NCBI RefSeq assembly: GCF_021531665.1
Contig: NZ_JADYUH010000008.1
Location: 1 to 58,905, forward strand
Direction of reading: 5' to 3'
From: Prevotellamassilia timonensis
GTDB taxonomy: Bacteria > Bacteroidota > Bacteroidia > Bacteroidales > Bacteroidaceae
Length of the DNA: 58,905 nt
Numbering within the stretch: position 1 is the first letter of the stretch; every line of letters begins with the position of its first letter. The notes below the pieces were generated by a model. That model searched no databases. It saw only the letters and a list, made by a program, of their open reading frames with translations, and was not told the DNA's origin. A program made the translations under genes and the position numbers. Positions 9,447 to 16,982 of the stretch are shown piece after piece.

Positions 9447-9659
9447 ATGCGACTCTTTCTTCTCCTTTCACTGCTCACGCTGACGACAACCTCGCTGACC
9501 TCCGCCGCGCCGGAGGCATCGAGAACAGCCACGTTTTCAACGGTGGATGCCGTGACCTGCGCCACGCCGCCCCAACGCCCCGCAAAGCAGTCGGGTAAGA
9601 CCAAAAAGACTAAGAAGAAAACAGCACCGGCGGACACCGTCCACACCTTATATATATAA
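9447..9659 (+). CDS. Small exported Lys-rich hypothetical protein
   Basis: A 70-residue protein not recognised from any family. Residues 1-20 form a signal peptide (MRLFLLLSLLTLTTT, then an Ala-containing cleavage region). The remainder has one cysteine and a lysine-rich stretch (KQSGKTKKTKKKT) close to the C-terminus. It is believed real because a near-consensus promoter (9392-9423) sits exactly upstream and it heads a plus-strand unit, 51 bp before the outer-membrane protein at 9711. The basic tail could bind a polyanion or a membrane surface, but that is a guess. It might be only a translated leader. Confidence 0.55.
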   Translation: MRLFLLLSLLTLTTTSLTSAAPEASRTATFSTVDAVTCATPPQRPAKQSGKTKKTKKKTAPADTVHTLYI

Positions 9660-9710
9660 GCAAACGAAAACTTACGCGAACGCATCTCGCTAACAAAACC
9701 TCTCTCCAAA

Positions 9711-11051
9711 ATGAATCACCTTTCCTTCCCCTCTCCCCTTCTGGCGGGAACGCTTCTGCTCGCCTTGGGCATGACATTTTCCACCCCTGCCGCCGCCGAG
9801 AATGACTCGATTCCGGCGAAGAAGGACAAACCGCACCTGACGCTGGGCGGCTACGGCGAAGTTGTCTTCAGCCGCAACTTTCACAGCGACAACATCTATC
9901 GCTACCAGAACCCGGCGAAATATCGCAACGACCCGTCCCACGGTCGCTTCGACGTTCCTCACGTGGCAATCTCTTTGGAGTATTATTTCGGCAAAGGCTG
10001 GCGCATGGGTTCTGAAATTGAGTTTGAGCACGGCGGCACGGGAGGCGCCTATGAGCAAGAGTATTTTGAAGGCGGCGAATGGGAACAGGAAACCGAGCGC
10101 GGCGGCGAGGTGGAGATGGAACAGTTTTGGATTGAGAAGACCTTCTTCCCCTGGCTGAACGTGCGAGCCGGTCACATCGTCGTGCCTGTGGGCTACACCA
10201 ACGCCCGCCACGAGCCGCTGAACTTCTTCACGGTCTATCGTCCCGAAGGAGAAGCCAACATGCTGCCCTGCACATGGCACCAAACCGGACTCAGCATTTG
10301 GGGCGAAGTGGGTTCACTGCGCTATGAGGTGCAGGCGCTGGCGGGACTCGATGCCTTCAAGTTCTCCCAAGACAACTGGGTGCAGAACGGTGCGGCGTCT
10401 GCCTTTGAATTTTCCGTCGCCAACAAGATTGGACTCGCAGCACGTCTGGACTGGTGGGCGATGCCGGAACTGCGCTTGGGACTGAGCGGATACTATTCTC
10501 ACACGATGCACAACTCCTATCCTCACGACCTCGAGGGCAACGACGAGAACGGCAACAAGAAACGCTATTCGGACGTGAAGGGCAAACTCGCCATCGGCTG
10601 CTTCGACTTTTCGTTCGAGAAAGGCGGATTCCGCGCCATGGGTTCTGCAGACTACGGCTATCTGAGCGACGCTTCGACCATCAGCAGCATCAAACAGAAC
10701 CTCACTGCCAACACGGCACCGACCGACAAGTCGCGAGTGGGAAAGAATGCCTACGCACTGGGAATTGAGGCGGGCTATGACGTGCTCCGACCCTTCGCCA
10801 AAAGCCTGCCGAAAGCGGGGCAACTCTTTGTTTTTGCGAGATATGACAACTACGACTCCTACGTTCCGGCGTCAGACATGGCGGAAGCGCCCTACACGCA
10901 TCGGCAGGTACTGACGGCGGGCGTGAACTACATGCCCATCAAGCAGGTGGCAATCAAGGCGCAATATGCTCACCGCTTCCTGCGCCACACATTCAACGAC
11001 GAACCCTCCGTCTCCCTCGGAGTGGTCTATCAAGGCTTCTTCATCAAATGA
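9711..11051 (+). CDS. Porin-like outer-membrane beta-barrel protein
   Basis: A 446-residue exported protein. The signal peptide (residues 1-29, ending TPAAA) is followed by alternating amphipathic strands typical of phosphate-porin O/P-like barrels: LTLGGYGEVVFSRNF at the start, VAISLEYYFGKGWRMGSEIEFEHGG, FPWLNVRAGHIVVPVGYTNARHEP, and a final strand VSLGVVYQGFFIK ending near an aromatic residue. It precedes an imelysin lipoprotein (44 bp) and a di-heme lipoprotein, so it may be the outer-membrane door of a metal-handling unit. Substrate specificity cannot be read from the sequence. Confidence 0.85.
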   Translation: MNHLSFPSPLLAGTLLLALGMTFSTPAAAENDSIPAKKDKPHLTLGGYGEVVFSRNFHSDNIYRYQNPAKYRNDPSHGRFDVPHVAISLEYYFGKGWRMGSEIEFEHGGTGGAYEQEYFEGGEWEQETERGGEVEMEQFWIEKTFFPWLNVRAGHIVVPVGYTNARHEPLNFFTVYRPEGEANMLPCTWHQTGLSIWGEVGSLRYEVQALAGLDAFKFSQDNWVQNGAASAFEFSVANKIGLAARLDWWAMPELRLGLSGYYSHTMHNSYPHDLEGNDENGNKKRYSDVKGKLAIGCFDFSFEKGGFRAMGSADYGYLSDASTISSIKQNLTANTAPTDKSRVGKNAYALGIEAGYDVLRPFAKSLPKAGQLFVFARYDNYDSYVPASDMAEAPYTHRQVLTAGVNYMPIKQVAIKAQYAHRFLRHTFNDEPSVSLGVVYQGFFIK

Positions 11052-11094
11052 GAATCTACGGTAGCATAAATCACCGATAAAAAACATACGTAAC

Positions 11095-12384
11095 ATGAAA
11101 CACACCAAACACCTGATGCTCTCCTTCGCCGTGGCTGCTGCCACCGTCACGCTTGTCTCGTGCAGTGACGACAACGCGGTCATCAACCCCGCCGAGGCGG
11201 AAGAAAACGAGAAAGTGACAGCACTCACCGCCATCAACAAACAGTACATCGAAGGCACGGTCTATCCGACCTATGCACTGCTGGCGGACTCCACCGCCTG
11301 TCTCTTCGACGCGCTCCACGCCATCAAACTGAAACTGCGCCACGCACCGGAAACACTGACCGACGCGGAGGTGGCAGAGGCATGCGAGACGTTCCTCCGC
11401 GCACGCTCCAACTACGAAACCAGCGAGGCATTCCTCTATGGCGCAGCCAGCGACTTCGGCATCGACCCGCACATCGACTCTTGGCCACTCGACCTGCAGG
11501 GGTTGGCAGTGGCACTGACCAACACGGCACAAATCGCTGCCATGGACACCTACGAGGAAGGCGGACAGGATGACCCCGAACGCTTCACGGGCGACACCTA
11601 CGCCGGAGAGAAACTCGGACAGGCGCTCTTGGGCTTCCACGGCATTGAGTTCATCCTCTTCCGAGAAGGCAAACCGCGCACCGCCGATGACCTGCGAGGC
11701 ACGGACAACTATTCCGGCACTGCTCTCGCGGGACGCTATGCCGTCAGCGGTCTCCACGAAATCATCTTCGCCACCGCCGTGGCGGGTGACCTCCGCAACA
11801 AATGCTGGCAGATGGAAGTGTCCTGGAACGCCAACGCTCCCGCTGAACACATCGCCAAAGTGGAGGACATGGAATGGCCCTACACGCTGGGAGGCAGCGG
11901 TTTGTCCTACGGTGAGAACTTCCTCCGCGCCGGACAGCAGGGCAGCACCTACGCCTCTGTGCGCAAAGCCGTCGAAGCGATTCTCGTGGCAGGATGCGCC
12001 AACATCGCCGATGAGGTGGGCATGACGAAAATCGGGAAACCGCACACCGGCGAGGACGTGAACTACATTGAGTCGCCCTACAGTCACATGTCGCTCGTGG
12101 ACTTCCAAGACAACATCCTGGGCATTGAGAATGCCTACATGGGAGGACGCCTCGGAACTCACCGCAACGAGACGCTCAGTCTCCACGCCTACATGCTGAA
12201 GCATCACCCGGAACTGGACACGAAGGTCGTGAATGCCATCGCCGCCGCAAAAGAGAAAATCGCTGCCTGCCCCGCACCGTTCGTGCTGAACTACACGGAC
12301 GCAAGAGTCGCTGAAGCCTCTGCCGCCTGCACCGACCTCTCCGACGCGCTCATCGAAGCCTCTAACGCCATCTTGAGAGAATAG
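11095..12384 (+). CDS. Imelysin-family (peptidase M75) lipoprotein
   Basis: A 429-residue lipoprotein with lipobox LVSC (Cys at about residue 23). The imelysin fold is marked by the GxHxxE motif in GFHGIEFILF, the metal-binding signature shared with EfeO and with insulin-cleaving membrane protease homologues. Other conserved imelysin segments are FGIDPHIDSWPLD and AYMGGRLGTHRNETLS. Imelysins are periplasmic or surface iron-associated proteins; proteolysis is doubtful for most. It sits between the porin-like protein and the di-heme DUF1111 protein, a pairing that suggests joint iron acquisition or redox handling. The start gives a good signal peptide. Confidence 0.9.
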   Translation: MKHTKHLMLSFAVAAATVTLVSCSDDNAVINPAEAEENEKVTALTAINKQYIEGTVYPTYALLADSTACLFDALHAIKLKLRHAPETLTDAEVAEACETFLRARSNYETSEAFLYGAASDFGIDPHIDSWPLDLQGLAVALTNTAQIAAMDTYEEGGQDDPERFTGDTYAGEKLGQALLGFHGIEFILFREGKPRTADDLRGTDNYSGTALAGRYAVSGLHEIIFATAVAGDLRNKCWQMEVSWNANAPAEHIAKVEDMEWPYTLGGSGLSYGENFLRAGQQGSTYASVRKAVEAILVAGCANIADEVGMTKIGKPHTGEDVNYIESPYSHMSLVDFQDNILGIENAYMGGRLGTHRNETLSLHAYMLKHHPELDTKVVNAIAAAKEKIAACPAPFVLNYTDARVAEASAACTDLSDALIEASNAILRE

Positions 12385-12583
12385 ACTGAGAACTGCGAGA
12401 CGCTCGGCACCGTGTTTGCATCCGTTCTTCGCCTGCAAAATCCACAGGAATCCGCTCCTTTGCTTGAAGAATCTGCTCTGCCGTGGTCAGTCTCCCACCC
12501 CCGTTCGCATCGCGTAAGCGGTGGGCTACCATGGCAAAACACGCCGACCCTTTTGACCTTTTGACCCTCTTAACCCCTTTCTC

Positions 12584-14257
12584 ATGAAACAACTTCTTCT
12601 TCTCACCTCTCTTGCTGTCTGCTTCTCTTGCAGCGACGACAACAACCTCATCGTGCAGGAATACGTTCCGACCGACGACGCCTCTTTCGTCGGAAAAGCC
12701 GTGGGAAACTTCTCTAAAGAGGAGTGGTTCCCGGGCGGAGAACTGGGCACGTCCGACGACGTCAGCCCGTCATCCTACGAAGCACCCACACCTGCCACGG
12801 ACAACCAAGGTCTCACCCAGAACTTCAAAAACGGCGAGACCTTCTTTGAACGCAACTTCAACATTTCCACCGCGCCGTTCTCCGGTCTCGGACCGGCTTG
12901 GGTGCGTCAGTCCTGCATCGCCTGTCACCCGGGCTACGGACACGGCAAACGTCAGACCATCTATCGTGCCAACGACTATGGGAACGGCTATCTGCTTGTG
13001 GTCTATCATCCCACTGCCGGCACCGATGCGCTCGGCAATTCCTACGCCGCCAACAGCTACGTGACCGAAGTGACGGGCATGCCGCAGACCAAAGCGGCTG
13101 AACCGTTCCTCCCGCCCATCGATGAGAGCGGAATCCACATCAGTTGGCCCGAAGCCGCCGAAGGAGCGCTCCCCTTCACCTTCCCCGACGGCGAGACCTA
13201 CAGTCTTATCTATCCCGTCGTCACCATCGACCCCGAAGCGTTCCACACCTCGCCCGTGCCGACAAACTACGAGTGCCGCATTGAAAGCACAATCGGAATC
13301 TATGGCTCGGGGCTGCTCGATGCCATCACCGAGGACGACCTCCGCGAACAGTATCGCGCCGCTGCGCCCTACTGCGAACTGAACCCCACCATGTGGGACA
13401 AAACAGCCAATGACTTCGCCGCTTCGGCGTGGTACACGCTGGCAGACGGCACAAAGGCGGTGAAACGTTTCACCTACGCACTCACCCGTGCCTCCCTCCA
13501 AGACGGCGCCGGCGCCAACGCGATTTGGAACATCACAAACGTGACACGCTCCGACCGCCACAAACTCTACACCACCGACGCCTGGGCACGCGCCATGAGC
13601 GAGACTCCGTCCGTCATCGATGCCATCCTCGCCGACCCGACTTCACCCTACCGCGGCGACGGCACTCGAGAAGGTGCGGCACAGGCGGTGAAAACGCTCC
13701 TCTCACCCACCACGGACCAGACCAACAACCTCTTCCACAATTTCGCGGAAGAGATGAAGGACAGGGACTACTATGACTTCATGGTGTGGCACCGTGGACT
13801 CGCCGTGCCCCGTGCCCGCAATCTGCAATCTGAAGAAGTGCAGCGCGGCAAGAAACTGTTTGAGGAAATGGGCTGCGCCACCTGCCACCGTCCGTCGTGG
13901 ACCACGGGAGAGGACAACTACTGGGCACCGGAAAACATCAAGGCGCAAGGCGCACTGCCGAAATATCCGCGTCAGGTCATCTATCCCTACACGGACATGC
14001 TTCAGCACCGGCTTTTCATGCTGAACGACATCCGCACCGGCTGGTGTCGCACCACACCGCTCTGGGGACGCGGACTTTCCCTGCAAAACACGGGAGCTGA
14101 CGACCGACTCCACGACTGCCGCGCCCGAAACGTGATTGAAGCCATCATGTGGCACGGCTACAGCCGAGAGAGCGATGCCTTCAGCACCACGCAGAAGTTC
14201 TACAATCTCCCGAAAGCGGACCGAGACGCCGTGGTGGCTTTCATCAACGCCATCTGA
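12584..14257 (+). CDS. Di-heme DUF1111 thiol-oxidoreductase-like lipoprotein
   Basis: A 557-residue exported protein with lipobox FSC (about residue 17) and two c-type heme sites: CIACH at about residue 112 and CATCH at about residue 430. The spacing, and the segment TPLWGRGLSLQNTGADDRLHDCRA, are those of the di-heme DUF1111 oxidoreductases related to cytochrome c peroxidases. It needs periplasmic cytochrome c maturation. It follows the imelysin gene after about 200 bp with no gene, so it may be in the same unit. Its probable role is periplasmic redox chemistry, perhaps changing the iron redox state for the imelysin; that link is inference from neighbourhood. Confidence 0.9.
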   Translation: MKQLLLLTSLAVCFSCSDDNNLIVQEYVPTDDASFVGKAVGNFSKEEWFPGGELGTSDDVSPSSYEAPTPATDNQGLTQNFKNGETFFERNFNISTAPFSGLGPAWVRQSCIACHPGYGHGKRQTIYRANDYGNGYLLVVYHPTAGTDALGNSYAANSYVTEVTGMPQTKAAEPFLPPIDESGIHISWPEAAEGALPFTFPDGETYSLIYPVVTIDPEAFHTSPVPTNYECRIESTIGIYGSGLLDAITEDDLREQYRAAAPYCELNPTMWDKTANDFAASAWYTLADGTKAVKRFTYALTRASLQDGAGANAIWNITNVTRSDRHKLYTTDAWARAMSETPSVIDAILADPTSPYRGDGTREGAAQAVKTLLSPTTDQTNNLFHNFAEEMKDRDYYDFMVWHRGLAVPRARNLQSEEVQRGKKLFEEMGCATCHRPSWTTGEDNYWAPENIKAQGALPKYPRQVIYPYTDMLQHRLFMLNDIRTGWCRTTPLWGRGLSLQNTGADDRLHDCRARNVIEAIMWHGYSRESDAFSTTQKFYNLPKADRDAVVAFINAI

Positions 14258-14408
14258 CAAGAAACAGCGCTGAGCACACCGAACACAAGCGGCAAATCTT
14301 CCCGCCGCACGGTCACTGCTTCCATAGGACACGGCAGGAGTGACGAAATCCCAAGGAAAAAGCGACGCCACACCGTCCGGAAAGACCTTTTTGAGCCTAC
14401 AAAGAGTC

Positions 14409-14440
14409 AGCCCGAAGTCCGTTTTAGCGGACTTCGGGCT
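14409..14440 (+). terminator. Perfect 13-bp hairpin after the di-heme gene
   Basis: AGCCCGAAGTCCG pairs perfectly with CGGACTTCGGGCT across a 6-base loop. It lies 150 bp after the stop of the DUF1111 gene. The following T-tract is short, so it may be a terminator or a processing hairpin. Confidence 0.6.
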
Positions 14441-14466
14441 GGATGTTTTCGCCACTTGGAGTTTTA

Positions 14467-14626
14467 GTAATCCTCAAAAAATAACCTGCATCATCTTTGA
14501 AAATCTTTTCGGTCCATATTTCCTCCCTCATCAGTCACATAGCTACGGCTATGCTCCTTCTTCGGGTGAAAATCTGACCTCGAAAATCTAAATCAAATCT
14601 GACGCAACTTATTATTTTCATATTAC
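14467..14626 (-). repeat. Hairpin element A, copy A3 (160 bp)
   Basis: The only copy in opposite orientation. It is flanked by TTA on both sides (14464-14466, 14627-14629). Terminal and apical sequences are as in A1, with a small difference near one arm (AGATTTTCG instead of ACATTTTCG). Confidence 0.9.
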
Positions 14627-14741
14627 TTAGCGGCAGCAATGGTGTTTTTAGGTGAGGTTTTCAATCAAGGGGAGACGGACGAAGGCGGGGCAGAGACGGA
14701 TTCATCAGTCTGTCCGGCGTTCGTTTCCGAACGGTGTCGCT

Positions 14742-14981
14742 TCAGATGAAGAAATAGAGAGCAGCGAAGGCAAGAAACAAAAGCGCAAACGCAAAGATAG
14801 GAATGATGTAGTCCCAGCGTCCAAAACCGTGCCGATAGCGGAGACGGCGATTGTCACCTTGGGAAATGAAGGTTTTCTTTTCGCGGGAAGAATGATGTGC
14901 GTGGTGATGCCCCCTCTCGTTTTGGTTGGAAGAAGAAGCGTAGCGAATGTCGGAGGGTGCAGTCTGTTCGGGCATGCTCAT
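14742..14981 (-). CDS. Small His-rich single-pass membrane protein
   Basis: Not recognised. From the Met at 14981 (MSMPEQTAPSDIRY) it is 79 residues. It has a polar N-terminal half with a His cluster (GHHHAHH), a basic stretch (RRLRYRHGFGRWD) and one C-terminal transmembrane helix (IIPIFAFALLFLAFAALYFF) that ends the protein. The open frame extends further upstream, but the extension lacks protein-like character. The topology suggests a tail-anchored protein with a cytoplasmic His-rich domain, perhaps metal-binding. It is isolated between a repeat element and the GNAT gene. Coding status is moderately likely because the hydrophobic helix and the stop coincide. Confidence 0.5.
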   Translation of the reverse strand: MSMPEQTAPSDIRYASSSNQNERGHHHAHHSSREKKTFISQGDNRRLRYRHGFGRWDYIIPIFAFALLFLAFAALYFFI

Positions 14982-15263
14982 GTGCGATGGTAGTTTTTTG
15001 AATGATTTACTAAGAGAGACCTCAAAAATGCAGGAACCGCTGTCCGAGATGCGGAGTTTTCTTCGGAATTTGTCAAAAGCGGTCGTTGAATCAAAGGCTT
15101 GCTTTGCGAAAGCAGGAAAGTGAGGTTGCAAATGCAAAAATCTCTCAAAATTTTCATCTGAGCAAACATTTGCTCCTTTTTTCCTTCAAAAATCCGATTC
15201 CGTCTATAAAATACGACTCTACAGCACCATTTTTTGGTCGTTTCGTCACCACAAGGACGTCGT

Positions 15264-15752
15264 TCAAGACACTTCAATCTCCATCATGGTTTTCCGCGGG
15301 CGGAATCCGTGGCGTTCATAGAAGGCACGGGCTCGGGGGTTGCACTCCCAGACGTTCAGCGTCAGGGCGTCGCAATGATTCTCGCGTGCCGACGATTTGA
15401 CCGCCTCGAGCAATTTCCCGCCGATGCCGGAGTTTTGGAAGCGTTCGTCAACGCAGAGGTCATCAAGATAGAGCGTGCGATGCGGAAGAAGCACATGGTT
15501 CTCCTCCACTTCCTGCAGTGCGCACAGCGCATAGCCCACCACGCCCTCGGTTTTGACTTCTGCAACGAGCATCACTTGTCGCCGGTCGGTCAGCAGCGTG
15601 CGTAGTTCGGCTGCATCATATTTTGTGCCGACGCGGAAGAGGTCGGGACGTCCGTCGTGGTGAGTTTGACTGATTTGGCGCAGCAGGCGCAGCAAGGCGG
15701 GAATGTCGGCTTCAACGGCGCGGCGAATGATGAGAGCGTGAGATTCGTTCAT
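15264..15752 (-). CDS. GNAT-family N-acetyltransferase
   Basis: A 162-residue acetyltransferase using acetyl-CoA; the acceptor is unknown. The acetyl-CoA loop is RFQNSGIGGKLLEAV (motif A, about residues 100-115), preceded by LYLDDLCVDE (strand beta4) and followed by LNVWECNPRARAFYERHGF (motif B, with the Tyr general acid). The open frame continues to 16508, antisense across ndk, but homology-like sequence begins at MNESHALIIRRA, so the start is placed at 15752. A TAATTTTG box at 15779-15786 agrees. Confidence 0.9.
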   Translation of the reverse strand: MNESHALIIRRAVEADIPALLRLLRQISQTHHDGRPDLFRVGTKYDAAELRTLLTDRRQVMLVAEVKTEGVVGYALCALQEVEENHVLLPHRTLYLDDLCVDERFQNSGIGGKLLEAVKSSARENHCDALTLNVWECNPRARAFYERHGFRPRKTMMEIEVS

Positions 15753-15778
15753 GGTTCGAGAAAAATGCAAAGCAGTTG

Positions 15779-15786
15779 CAAAATTA
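15779..15786 (-). promoter_or_regulatory. -7 element of GNAT gene
   Basis: TAATTTTG on the minus strand, 26 nt before the start at 15752. Confidence 0.45.
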
Positions 15787-15914
15787 GAACGCGGCGATGA
15801 AAACGGAGCACGCAATGGGGAGTTTTTATGTTGTCGGGCAGAAAAATACAAGAGATTTGCGGAAGAGTTGAAGTTTTTGTATGAAGAAAACGTGAATGGC
15901 GCGTGAAAAAGTCC

Positions 15915-15922
15915 TACATTTG
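15915..15922 (+). promoter_or_regulatory. -7 element of ndk
   Basis: TACATTTG fits TAnnTTTG and predicts a leader of about 100 nt. No good -33 box is seen at the usual distance. Confidence 0.4.
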
Positions 15923-16028
15923 TTGCGGTTTCTTCGCGGATGACGGTTTTTCCCGTCTTCGAACAAACATTTGTTTCGCCCGTGCGGAACACTCCGAAAA
16001 CTTCAACCTGAACCTTAAATCTAATCCC

Positions 16029-16496
16029 ATGGCTATTGAAAAAACACTCGTTCTGCTGAAACCCTGCACGCTGCAACGCGGGCTGGTTGGTGAAATCCTC
16101 GGAATCTTCGAGCGTAAAGGACTTCACCTCTGCGGTCTGAAGATGATGCAACTCACCGATGAACTCCTCAGCGAGCACTATGCTCACCTCAGCGAGAAAC
16201 CTTTCTTTCAACGTGTCAAAGACTCCATGATGACGGCACCCGTCATTGCCGTGTGCCTGGCTGGAGTGGATGCCATCGCTGCTGTCAGAGCACTTGCAGG
16301 TCCTACCAACGGACGAAACGCCGCCCCTGGAACCATTCGCGGTTCCTATTGCATGAGTTTCCAAGAAAACATCGTTCACGCTTCCGATGGTCCGGAAACC
16401 GCAGCCGTAGAACTGAAGCGATTCTTCAAGCCCGAAGAAATCTTTGACTGGAAACAGTGCACCTTTGACTATCTTTACGCCAACGACGAGTTCTGA
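16029..16496 (+). CDS. ndk: Nucleoside diphosphate kinase
   Basis: Transfers the gamma-phosphate between nucleoside tri- and diphosphates through a phosphohistidine. The start MAIEKTLVLLKP is the family's first strand, with Lys11. The active-site histidine is His117 in NIVHASDGPETA. At 155 residues it is slightly longer than enteric Ndk, with the C-terminal extension common in Bacteroidetes. The open frame extends upstream to 15903, but that part overlaps the promoter and is not family-like. A hairpin with a T-tract at 16553-16592 ends the transcript. Confidence 0.94.
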   Translation: MAIEKTLVLLKPCTLQRGLVGEILGIFERKGLHLCGLKMMQLTDELLSEHYAHLSEKPFFQRVKDSMMTAPVIAVCLAGVDAIAAVRALAGPTNGRNAAPGTIRGSYCMSFQENIVHASDGPETAAVELKRFFKPEEIFDWKQCTFDYLYANDEF

Positions 16497-16552
16497 CGTG
16501 TACACCACGTCTGCCGAGAGGCAGACAACACGAAAGAAGAAACCAAAATTGA

Positions 16553-16592
16553 AGGGTTGTGCCCCGCGATTCTACAGGCGCAACCCTCTTTT
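16553..16592 (+). terminator. Rho-independent terminator of ndk
   Basis: AGGGTTGTGCC (16553-16563) pairs with GGCGCAACCCT (16577-16587), followed by CTTTTTG. Confidence 0.85.
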
Positions 16593-16695
16593 TGTGACCT
16601 GCCACGAGCCCCTGAACGGCAAAATTTGCCGAACGCCGCGATTTCCGTAACTTTGCTTCGTCAAAAGTACACCTTGCGGCACACCCATTATATAT

Positions 16696-16886
16696 GGGGT
16701 GTCCTAAAAATTACGGGATAAGGAACGTTCAAAAGAAAGTGCTTACGTTTTGGTCGCTTTTCGTTTCTTAGCGCGCCCTTTTGTAAGTTTCGTCAGTCGC
16801 ATAGCCCGCTATGCTCCTTCCTCAACTGACAAAAGTTCATCTCTAAGAAATCAAAAATCAACTCAACCTAATTTTTAGAACACCCC
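16696..16886 (-). repeat. Hairpin element B, copy B2 (191 bp, intact)
   Basis: Ends GGGGTGT and ACACCCC; AT-rich flanks (ATAT left, ATAA right). The long inverted repeat has apex CATAGC-CC-GCTATG. It lies about 100 bp before fkp. No coding capacity. Confidence 0.85.
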
Positions 16887-16982
16887 ATAATATCAACCAC
16901 CCGTCTCCGTTCTTTGTATATAATAGGTATAAAAGGGATACTAAGAAATTGACCTCTCAGCCCCAAAGGTTTCCTAAATGCC

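Noticed and set aside
15753-16508. N-terminal extension of the GNAT gene to 414 residues
   Set aside because: The extra sequence is antisense to ndk and lacks protein character; the family begins at 15752.
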